A stretch of DNA of 5,281 nucleotides. Source: Bacteroidota bacterium (GTDB lineage: Bacteria > Bacteroidota > Bacteroidia > Bacteroidales > UBA1556). The notes beneath the pieces were generated by a model that was not told where the DNA came from, did no database searches, and saw only the letters and a program-made list of their open reading frames with translations. Both the position numbers and the translations under genes were made by a program. Shown here one piece after another: positions 1 to 5,281 of this stretch (position 1 is the stretch's first letter; every line of letters begins with the position of its first letter). The stretch lies in assembly GCA_003648395.1 (NCBI GenBank), contig QMPB01000380.1, forward strand, positions 1 through 5,281, written 5' to 3'.

Positions 1-1283
1 CATTAGAGAATACTGATACATCTTACTCAATAGGCAGTGGATATAATTTCAACTATTTGCTGACTTTAGCTGATACGGGAAATATTATTCTTGAAGTAAT
101 TAGCCCTACATATAATAATGTAATAACTACTGATACTTATGCTATTAGTGTTTGCGAAACTCCTGAGATTGTTCTTACATTTAATAGCGAGAACAGACTT
201 AGCGGATCCTATTTCGAGCAAGGGAATACTATTGACTTAAGTTTTAACTCAAATAGTAATCTTAACCTTACTTATGAGTGGGAAATCGAAGACAATGGAA
301 ATTATACTTCAATTGGTACTGGAGCAGCACTTAGTTACTCACTTACAGCCAATGATAATGGAAACATTATTCTTAGCCTTGTAAATCCACAAAACAACTT
401 TGTAGTAGCAACAGCCACTTATGCAATAACCGTAATTGAGACTCCAAGCATTAAATTATTCTCAGAAAATGTTGAATACAATAGTGGCGCTACATTCTGC
501 GAAGGAATTGATATTGACTTAAGCTTTAATTCTGACAATCTACTTAATTTAAGATACGAATGGAAAGCTGAAAGTAATGGCAATTCTATACTTATCGGAA
601 CAGGTGCTAGTACTAGTCGCTCATTATTAGCATCAGATGATGGAACTATCAAACTTTATATCTATAGCGTACAATTCAACAAGTTAGTTGCAACAGCCGA
701 CATTATTATTAATGTTAATCCTTTACCATCTAAACCAACAATTACAGGTGATGATGAAGTACTTAGTAATGTTGTATTTTCTGAATATACTGCAAGTGGA
801 AGTTTTGCAAATCAGTACATTTGGGAAATAAGTAATGGAGGACTAATTGCAGGAAATACTTCTGTAGGTACTGTTAATTGGGCTGAAGGATATATTGGTT
901 ATGCAATGATTTCTGCTACAGGATATAACGAATGTGGCATGGGGGCTATTTCTAACGATTATCTTGTATATGTAGACTACTTAGATCCAATAATTGGAGA
1001 TGATGGTGATAAAGCTGATAATACTGTAGCTGATACAGATAATGATGAATTTATTATTAATACATATCCTAATCCTAACAATGGAAGGTTTTCTTTAGAA
1101 TTACCTATCAAAGTTGAGAAATTCGAAATGGAAATTAAGAGTAACCAAGGTATACTTCTTAAAAGAGAAAATGTTATTGGTAATAAAGTTGATATTAATC
1201 TTGGTCGTAGAATTCCTAGTATCTATTATATTCAGATTAGAACAAATGGTAATGTATATTCTAAAGCATTCATTATCTATTAG
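1..1283 (+). CDS. Secreted repeat protein with T9SS type A sorting domain (5' partial)
   Basis: This is the C-terminal 426 residues of a larger protein. The frame is open from nt 3 back to the window edge, so the true start lies outside. Visible layout: the last 51 residues of one repeat (to nt 155), then two 94-residue Ig-like repeats (nt 156-437 and 438-719), each starting with Glu-Thr-Pro and carrying a YEW motif. A PKD-like domain follows (about nt 720-974), with the IWEIS, NWAEG and NECG motifs typical of the class, then an Asp-rich linker (about 975-1052). The end (about 1053-1280) is a T9SS type A tail opening with YPNPNNGRFSLEL. Such tails are known to direct export through the outer membrane and are usually cleaved. 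The usual Gly of the tail's GxY motif appears to be Ser (PSIYYIQI). I infer a cell-surface or secreted adhesin-like role. No catalytic domain is visible, and the binding target cannot be read from the sequence. Confidence 0.9.
   Translation, partial: LENTDTSYSIGSGYNFNYLLTLADTGNIILEVISPTYNNVITTDTYAISVCETPEIVLTFNSENRLSGSYFEQGNTIDLSFNSNSNLNLTYEWEIEDNGNYTSIGTGAALSYSLTANDNGNIILSLVNPQNNFVVATATYAITVIETPSIKLFSENVEYNSGATFCEGIDIDLSFNSDNLLNLRYEWKAESNGNSILIGTGASTSRSLLASDDGTIKLYIYSVQFNKLVATADIIINVNPLPSKPTITGDDEVLSNVVFSEYTASGSFANQYIWEISNGGLIAGNTSVGTVNWAEGYIGYAMISATGYNECGMGAISNDYLVYVDYLDPIIGDDGDKADNTVADTDNDEFIINTYPNPNNGRFSLELPIKVEKFEMEIKSNQGILLKRENVIGNKVDINLGRRIPSIYYIQIRTNGNVYSKAFIIY
156..719 (+). repeat. 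Two tandem 282-bp coding repeats (94-residue Ig-like units), plus a partial third upstream
   Basis: Two units of exactly 94 codons (156-437 and 438-719) align without gaps, with 47 of 94 residues identical by hand count. Shared landmarks are ETP at the start, IDLSFNS, YEW, IGTGA, and VATA near the end. Some DNA similarity persists: attgactta recurs at 231 and 513, exactly 282 bp apart. The 51 visible residues before nt 156 align without gaps to the end of the same unit (IGSG, GNIIL, TYAISV). The array therefore continues upstream and its total copy number is unknown. The units are diverged, so recent copy-number change is unlikely for this pair. Confidence 0.85.
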
Positions 1284-1327
1284 TATTACTCTATGTCTTA
1301 GATTAGTATATACCTAATTTAGTTAAA

Positions 1328-1367
1328 TATGATACCCTAATTCTTTATTGAGTTGGGGTATTATAAT
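1328..1367 (+). terminator. Hairpin terminator after the first surface-protein gene
   Basis: Positions 1332-1343 pair with 1350-1361 as a continuous 12-bp RNA stem with two G-U pairs around a 6-nt loop (1344-1349). Four weaker pairs can extend it outward (1328-1331 with 1362-1365). The T-rich tract after it is short and broken by A, so it may be a weak or simply 3'-stabilising terminator. It sits 48 bp after the stop codon of the first gene and upstream of the next gene's promoter, which suits separate transcription units. Confidence 0.6.
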
Positions 1368-1413
1368 TTAAGGCTATTTATTATTTATAAAAATTATTAT
1401 ATTAAAAATATCC

Positions 1414-1444
1414 TTTGATAACAAAGCAACTTTTACTAGTTTTG
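1414..1444 (+). promoter_or_regulatory. Bacteroidetes-type promoter for the 1109-residue protein
   Basis: A TTTG box at 1414-1417 and TAGTTTTG at 1437-1444 match the Bacteroidetes -33 (TTTG) and -7 (TAnnTTTG) elements, with the expected 19-bp spacing. The transcript should start near 1450, giving a leader of about 28 nt before the ATG at 1479. That leader is A-rich and has no Shine-Dalgarno motif, as is usual in this phylum. An 8-bp inverted repeat overlaps the spacer and the -7 box. Confidence 0.65.
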
Positions 1445-1448
1445 TTAT
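1418..1448. repeat. Inverted repeat (ataacaaa / tttgttat) overlapping the promoter
   Basis: The perfect 8-bp arms lie at 1418-1425 and 1441-1448, 15 bp apart, so arm centres are 23 bp apart, roughly two helical turns. The left arm directly follows the -33 box and the right arm covers the TTTG half of the -7 box. The position would suit a dimeric repressor site. Part of the symmetry is forced by the TTTG of the promoter itself, so chance is a real alternative in such AT-rich DNA. Confidence 0.35.
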
Positions 1449-1478
1449 ATCTAATAAGATATAAAATCAAACAAACAA

Positions 1479-4400
1479 ATGAGACTGTTACAAAATATAA
1501 ATATTTTGAAAATCCCATTTTACTTCCAATATGGATTTAAAATTGGATTAATAGTTTTATTAAGTTTTATTCACATTATACAATTAGAGGGAGAAGGTAC
1601 AAAAGAAATAATGCCTAATAACACCCACATAGGTCGACTAAATTTAGAACCCAGTTTCACTAATTTTGCAATGTACGGCTGTACTCCAGAAGAACGACTC
1701 AACATAAGAATAGCAAATATTGGAGAGAAAATATATTTTGGATTTGGAGATATTTTCGATGCAAATCAAATACCAACATATGATGTATACTATAGAATAA
1801 AAGACCCGAATGGGAATATCGTTGTTAACCAAGCAGCAGCCCCAACATCAGGAACTGGCTTTATTTCAACTTACGCTGAGGCTATTACTGGACCTAATAC
1901 AGTTAGCCCTGGAGGTTACTCTCCACTGTCTTATACCAGTACAATGACTGGTGATTATTACCTTGAATTTTTTTATGCAAGTAGTTCAACTGGTTTCGAC
2001 AGAAGAGAAATTGAATATATTGACATAACAGTAGCTGATGCAACCAACCAAAGAATAAATGGTAGAGTATGGTCAAATGAATGGCAATTTACGGTTACCG
2101 CCTCCCCTGCTCCAGACCCTTATGATTATCCCTTTTATGGAGAATTATATATTTATTCTGATGACAGCATTGTTACTTCTGTTGATTTTAATGGAATAAA
2201 ACCATATGTATTTGCTGTAACTGCAAATCCGACAGGCTGTACAAATACAGGAAATATTATTCAAGATAGAAAATCACAAACAGGAAAACATACCTATCCA
2301 CAGTATAAAATATTTCTAAACGACCCTGACACTATCGTTTTTCCATCAGGAATTATGGGAGGTTTTAGTGCTCCTACAGTATTCCATGGATGCCTTGGGA
2401 ATTACTGTATTGATGTAAATGTAAACAAAGCAGGTGCAATTCAACTTCTAATTGATTTGAATGGAATTACTGGATATCAAATAGGAACTGAGGATATTAT
2501 GATTGTTCAGAATTTGAATACTGGTACAACATGTATCCCTTGGAATGGGCTTAATGGGCTGGGTAACCCCGTTGTTTCTGGCACTCAAATAAAGCTAATA
2601 CTTACCTATGTATCAGGACTTACTCATATGCCAATATATGATGCAGAAAGCAATCCAAATGGATATAAAATTGCATTAGTACGGCCGCAAAGTTCAACCA
2701 CTACATTTAATCTTTTTTGGGATGATTCCAATTTTCCAAACTACACCACTCCACCATCAACAGGTTGTGTTAACCCAAACGGTTGTCATACTTTCTTTAA
2801 TATGTTTGGCGATGGTAGAACCATAAATACTTGGTGGTATGCTGCTACAGATATTGTAGATAGTTTGGAAATAATATATTCTAATATGGAATTAGATAGC
2901 CTTATTTCAACAAATGCTAGCTGCCCAAATATAAATGATGGAAACATAGAAGTTTTTGCTCATGGAGGTGGTAGCCCATATTTATTTTCTATAAACAGTA
3001 GCCCTACTCAAGCATCCTCATTATTCCCTAATTTAGGAATAGGGAACTATAGTATCACAATAACTGATACTAATAATTGTATTGTAACCGACACCATTTC
3101 CGTTCAAAGTACTACTATGCTTACTGGAAATCTTATTAGTACAAATGATACTTGTAATCAAGGGAATGGAAGTATTACTGCATTAGTAAGTTCAGGGGCT
3201 AGCCCATATCAATATGTATGGAATATTACACCTTCAAACACTAATTCTACATTAAATAATATGAATGCAGGATTATATACAGTGACAATTACTGATGCAT
3301 ATAATTGTATTTTCTCATTCAGTGATTCTATAATAAATATTCCTTCTAGTATTCAAATTACCCCCCTATTATTGCATGATACATGTTCTAATAATATGGG
3401 TAAAATTATTCTCTCAGTAACAAATGCTACTCCTCCAACAACATATTTATGGAATACTACACCTCCACAAACAACTGCTAATATACTTAATTTAGGAGCT
3501 GGTATTTATACTGTTACAATTACTGAAAACAACTATTGCCAAAGCATTGAGACATATACCATTCAAGATATGCCTGCTCCAATTCCATTATTCTCAATGC
3601 CAAAAAAAGCTTGTGTTGGCGATTCTATTCTTATACAATATATCGGAAATCAAACACCGCCAGATAACTACCAATGGCATTGGGGACAAGCAAATATTCA
3701 AAATGGGATAGGATTAGGACCATTAAATATTTCGTATAGCCAAATTGGAAATTATTATATCACCTTAGATGTAAATAAAGTTGGTTGCCCATCAAGTAGC
3801 ATGACTGATTCCATAATGCTTTATAAATTAATAACAAACATCGATAGCATTAATAATGTAAGTTGCTTCGGAGATAATGATGGATATCTTGGTATTAGTG
3901 TTTTAGGAGGAAATATTCCATATTATTACATTTGGAATAATGGTGGTAGCGCAAACTTCTTCAACAATCAATTAAGTGAAGGACTATACACTATTAGTAT
4001 TACTGACTCCATTGGATGTAAAGATGTTATCTCAGCAAATATATCAGAACCTGCATTATTGGAAGTAAAATTATTAGCGACTGATGCAAGCTGTACATAT
4101 AGCTGTGATGGTTCTATTGTTGCTACAGTATTTGGAGGAACTAGTCCTTATAGTTTTGATTGGTCGCCAATAGGAAATACAAATCAAAACATCGATAATA
4201 TATGTAAAGGAAATTATACTATAACTGTTATTGATAGTAATAATTGCATTGCCAACGCCACTTCTACTATTGGAAATATTCAAAATATTACTGCTGATTT
4301 TACCTATAATGCAAGAACTGATTTCTCGGAAAGAGAAATAATTGATTTCACATTTGCTGGCATTGGAGCAAATACTTTTTCATGGGATTTTGGTGATTTT

Positions 4401-4808
4401 TACTACTCAACCCTAATAAACCCTACACATCAATATAACGATAATACTACCTATACAGTAGAACTTATTGCCAATAGTGGAGTTCCATATTTTTGCCAAG
4501 ATACTGTAATTAAAAATGTAACAGTACTACCACCATTCAATATATATGTTCCCACAGCTTTCACTCCTAATGGAGATGGAGTTAATGATATTTTTAATGT
4601 TTTAGTTACAAGAATTAAAGAATATCATATTTTTATTTACAATAGATGGGGAAAACAAATATTTGTTGGGAATAGCCTTTCAGAAATGTGGGACGGAAAA
4701 TTTAATGAAGAAAATGTGCCTGATGGTGTTTACACATATTTAGTCAATGTTATTGGTGAGGATGATAAAGCATTTAGTAGAAAAGGTACAATAGTTTTGT
4801 ATAGATAA
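1479..4808 (+). CDS. Large T9SS-exported surface protein with SprB-like and PKD-like repeats and CHU_C sorting domain
   Basis: Complete, 1109 residues. The ATG at 1479 follows a promoter and A-rich leader at good spacing and opens with a basic and hydrophobic segment (about 11-35), probably a signal peptide, although no clear AxA cleavage site is visible. Residues about 50-465 form a region resembling the N-terminal part of many large Bacteroidetes surface proteins (motifs IYFGFG, SVDFNGIKPY, PQYKIFLNDPD, LTHMPIYD, TINTWWY). SprB-like repeats follow at about 472-544, 548-620, 625-697 (lacking the usual GG-PY motif), 787-858 and 862-934, each with a G-x-Y...C ending such as GLYTVTITDAYNC. PKD-like domains lie at about 700-783 and 936-1017 (FSWDFGD in the second). 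The tail (1018-1109) is CHU_C, the type B T9SS sorting domain, with PTAFTPNGDGVND, YNRWGKQIF and WDGK. Known members, including SprB, are gliding adhesins or surface-matrix proteins. That role here is inference, and gliding itself is not shown. It appears to be monocistronic. Confidence 0.9.
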   Translation: MRLLQNINILKIPFYFQYGFKIGLIVLLSFIHIIQLEGEGTKEIMPNNTHIGRLNLEPSFTNFAMYGCTPEERLNIRIANIGEKIYFGFGDIFDANQIPTYDVYYRIKDPNGNIVVNQAAAPTSGTGFISTYAEAITGPNTVSPGGYSPLSYTSTMTGDYYLEFFYASSSTGFDRREIEYIDITVADATNQRINGRVWSNEWQFTVTASPAPDPYDYPFYGELYIYSDDSIVTSVDFNGIKPYVFAVTANPTGCTNTGNIIQDRKSQTGKHTYPQYKIFLNDPDTIVFPSGIMGGFSAPTVFHGCLGNYCIDVNVNKAGAIQLLIDLNGITGYQIGTEDIMIVQNLNTGTTCIPWNGLNGLGNPVVSGTQIKLILTYVSGLTHMPIYDAESNPNGYKIALVRPQSSTTTFNLFWDDSNFPNYTTPPSTGCVNPNGCHTFFNMFGDGRTINTWWYAATDIVDSLEIIYSNMELDSLISTNASCPNINDGNIEVFAHGGGSPYLFSINSSPTQASSLFPNLGIGNYSITITDTNNCIVTDTISVQSTTMLTGNLISTNDTCNQGNGSITALVSSGASPYQYVWNITPSNTNSTLNNMNAGLYTVTITDAYNCIFSFSDSIINIPSSIQITPLLLHDTCSNNMGKIILSVTNATPPTTYLWNTTPPQTTANILNLGAGIYTVTITENNYCQSIETYTIQDMPAPIPLFSMPKKACVGDSILIQYIGNQTPPDNYQWHWGQANIQNGIGLGPLNISYSQIGNYYITLDVNKVGCPSSSMTDSIMLYKLITNIDSINNVSCFGDNDGYLGISVLGGNIPYYYIWNNGGSANFFNNQLSEGLYTISITDSIGCKDVISANISEPALLEVKLLATDASCTYSCDGSIVATVFGGTSPYSFDWSPIGNTNQNIDNICKGNYTITVIDSNNCIANATSTIGNIQNITADFTYNARTDFSEREIIDFTFAGIGANTFSWDFGDFYYSTLINPTHQYNDNTTYTVELIANSGVPYFCQDTVIKNVTVLPPFNIYVPTAFTPNGDGVNDIFNVLVTRIKEYHIFIYNRWGKQIFVGNSLSEMWDGKFNEENVPDGVYTYLVNVIGEDDKAFSRKGTIVLYR
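2892..4280 (+). repeat. Five SprB-like repeats in the surface protein, split 3 + 2 by a PKD-like domain
   Basis: The G-x-Y-(S/T)-(I/V) motif recurs at residues 522, 598, 675, 835 and 911. That gives steps of 76, 77, 160 and 76 residues; the 160-residue step contains the PKD-like domain. Each unit has a Cys near its start (482, 559, 636, 796, 872) and another 51-52 residues later in the TDxxxC motif (534, 610, 687, 847, 923). The spacing suggests one disulfide per unit after export. Similarity is at protein level, and the units are well diverged in DNA. Confidence 0.8.
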
Positions 4809-4820
4809 ACAAAAAAAACA

Positions 4821-4854
4821 ACTGATATTCATATTTAATATAAGACTGATATTC
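4821..4854. repeat. Short direct repeat (actgatattc x2) in the intergenic region
   Basis: The 10-bp word actgatattc occurs at 4821-4830 and 4845-4854, 24 bp apart start to start, just after the stop codon of the large gene. No function can be assigned, and it may be chance in AT-rich DNA. The rest of the 141-bp gap from 4809 to 4949 holds the tRNA promoter. I found no GC-rich terminator hairpin for the large gene. Confidence 0.4.
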
Positions 4855-4903
4855 TGTATATTACATCTCTAGCATTCCGAAAAACTAAAAATATTCAAAA
4901 AAA

Positions 4904-4936
4904 ATTGTTACAGAATGAAAATATATATTACATTTG
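4904..4936 (+). promoter_or_regulatory. Bacteroidetes-type promoter for tRNA-Val
   Basis: TACATTTG at 4929-4936 is an exact TAnnTTTG -7 element. ATTG at 4904-4907, 21 bp upstream, serves as a -33 element that differs from TTTG at its first base. Initiation would fall near 4942, leaving a 5' leader of about 8 nt before the mature tRNA. This suggests the tRNA is transcribed on its own rather than only by read-through from the large gene. Confidence 0.65.
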
Positions 4937-4949
4937 CACTCCCATTTAA

Positions 4950-5024
4950 GGGCGATTAGCTCAGTTGGTTCAGAGCACCTCGTTTACACCGAGGGGGTCG
5001 GGGGTTCGAATCCCTCATCGCCCA
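4950..5024 (+). tRNA. tRNA-Val (anticodon UAC)
   Basis: The 75-nt cloverleaf is complete. The 7-bp acceptor stem is GGGCGAT/ATCGCCC. The D stem GCTC/GAGC encloses AGTTGGTTCA. The anticodon stem CCTCG/CGAGG holds loop TTTACAC, which places TAC at positions 34-36 and reads GUA and related Val codons. The T arm GGGGG/CCCTC, with one G-U pair, holds TTCGAAT. The discriminator base is A at 5024. The following bases are CAG, so the CCA end is not encoded and must be added by the tRNA nucleotidyltransferase. It lies between its own promoter and a strong terminator and has no neighbouring tRNA in view. Confidence 0.97.
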
Positions 5025-5034
5025 CAGAATTTAG

Positions 5035-5065
5035 AAAAGCATTCACGTTAGTGAATGCTTTTTTT
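5035..5065 (+). terminator. Strong intrinsic terminator after tRNA-Val
   Basis: A perfect 12-bp stem pairs 5035-5046 (aaaagcattcac) with 5051-5062, around a GTTA loop (5047-5050). It runs straight into a T tract ending at 5065. It begins 10 nt after the tRNA end, so it should end the tRNA transcript. The complementary A tract on the 5' side makes it potentially bidirectional, so it could also stop transcription arriving from the transposase on the minus strand. Confidence 0.88.
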
Positions 5066-5072
5066 GTATGCA

Positions 5073-5102
5073 CTAATTTTCAAGCTCGCTTGAAAAAATT
5101 AG
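5073..5102. repeat. Imperfect hairpin between the tRNA terminator and the insertion sequence
   Basis: The arms ctaattttcaag (5073-5084) and cttgaaaaaattag (5089-5102) pair around a CTCG loop (5085-5088). The inner 8 bp are perfect, then a 2-nt bulge, then 4 bp. It directly abuts the presumed insertion-sequence end. It could be a transcription stop protecting the element, or pre-existing sequence at the target site. Confidence 0.55.
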
Positions 5103-5281
5103 GGGTCAAGTACAAAACCTGTGGATACCCATCAATACCTAAGAAAAATATTAGTTATTCTAAATAAGAAGAACTTAGTATCTCTAACCCCTTTAAACTC
5201 ATTTCTAAAGCTTTTAAGTTTAGCATTGAATGATTCAGCAGATGCATTTGTACTTCTATTATTAAAGTAATTAAGAATCCC
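5102..5281 (-). mobile_element. Insertion sequence, one end only (ISL3-like, partial)
   Basis: The window's right edge contains the transposase-3' end of an insertion sequence. The transposase stop codon is at 5132-5134. The roughly 30 bp beyond it begin ggggtcaagtacaaaacc (from about 5102), which I take as the terminal inverted repeat because of its position and its leading G run. The exact boundary, the matching opposite end and any target-site duplication are outside the window or unresolved. Confidence 0.6.
5132..5281 (-). CDS. ISL3-like DDE transposase, C-terminal 49 residues (5' partial)
   Basis: Read on the minus strand from the window edge, the frame is open for 49 codons and ends at TGA (5134-5132). 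The peptide includes NYFNNRSTNASAESFNAKL, then KSFRNEFKGVRDTKFFLFR. This matches the end of the catalytic domain of ISL3-type (IS204/IS1001/IS1096/IS1165) transposases. There the glutamate of the DDE triad sits in a short Asn-x-x-x-Glu-x-x-Asn stretch followed by a basic helix and a GxR segment; here that Glu would be the one in ASAES. The family call is from motif memory; a related DDE family used by Bacteroidetes elements is possible. The visible part has no frameshift or stop. Whether the whole element is intact cannot be told. It is transcribed towards the tRNA and is separated from it by the hairpin and terminator. Confidence 0.75.
   Translation of the reverse strand, partial: GILNYFNNRSTNASAESFNAKLKSFRNEFKGVRDTKFFLFRITNIFLRY

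Noticed and set aside
419..652. Minus-strand open frame of 77 codons, and similar ones at 1644-1832 and 4074-4283
   Set aside because: All are antisense to well-supported coding sequence, are biased by the low-complexity Asn/Ser/Thr codons of the sense strand, and show no domain or promoter.
156..719. The regularly spaced repeats as a CRISPR array or other noncoding array
   Set aside because: The period is 282 bp, the similarity is in the protein with the frame maintained throughout, and there are no short identical repeats with unique spacers.
57..1283. Treating TTG at 57 as the true start of the first protein
   Set aside because: The frame is open back to the window edge, and the residues before nt 57 align with the Ig-like repeat unit. 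The gene therefore starts outside the window.
1114..1317. Plus-strand open frame of 67 codons overlapping the end of the first gene
   Set aside because: It lies mostly inside the T9SS tail in another frame, has no recognisable domain and has no leader or promoter of its own.
4934..5167. A 77-codon plus-strand open frame downstream of the large gene
   Set aside because: It runs straight through the tRNA-Val gene and its terminator. Its peptide (AISSVGSEHLVYTEG and onward) is the familiar false translation of a tRNA, so it is not a gene.
4950..5281. A tRNA attachment site for an integrative element
   Set aside because: I see no second copy of the tRNA 3' end in the window and no integrase. 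The mobile DNA present is a transposase-type insertion sequence about 75 bp away.

Overview
The window looks like chromosomal DNA of an AT-rich member of the Bacteroidota (Bacteroidetes). Four independent signs support this. The first protein ends in a type A sorting domain of the type IX secretion system (T9SS). The second ends in a gliding-motility-associated (CHU_C, type B) sorting domain. Two intergenic promoters match the Bacteroidetes -33 TTTG / -7 TAnnTTTG pattern. The start of the one complete gene has an A-rich leader with no Shine-Dalgarno sequence. The species cannot be named from this window.

Layout, left to right. Positions 1-1283 hold the 3' part of a large secreted, repeat-built protein: about 94-residue Ig-like repeats, then a PKD-like domain, an acidic linker and a T9SS type A tail. 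A hairpin (1332-1361) and a well-formed promoter (1414-1444) separate it from a complete 1109-residue surface protein (1479-4808). That protein has an N-terminal hydrophobic segment, a long N-terminal region seen in large Bacteroidetes surface proteins, five SprB-like repeats, two PKD-like domains and a CHU_C tail. Next come a tRNA promoter, a tRNA-Val(UAC) gene (4950-5024) and a strong intrinsic terminator (5035-5065). The right edge, from about 5102, is the end of an insertion sequence. On the minus strand it encodes the last 49 residues of an ISL3-like DDE transposase, cut by the window edge.

The two large proteins are probably both exported across the outer membrane by T9SS. They use different sorting-tail classes and appear to be transcribed separately. 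They look like adhesin or matrix-type surface proteins; no enzymatic domain is visible in either. I see no convincing new multi-gene system here. The most useful observations are the transposase fragment hidden at the edge, the dyad overlapping the promoter of the large gene, and the repeat architecture of the two proteins.
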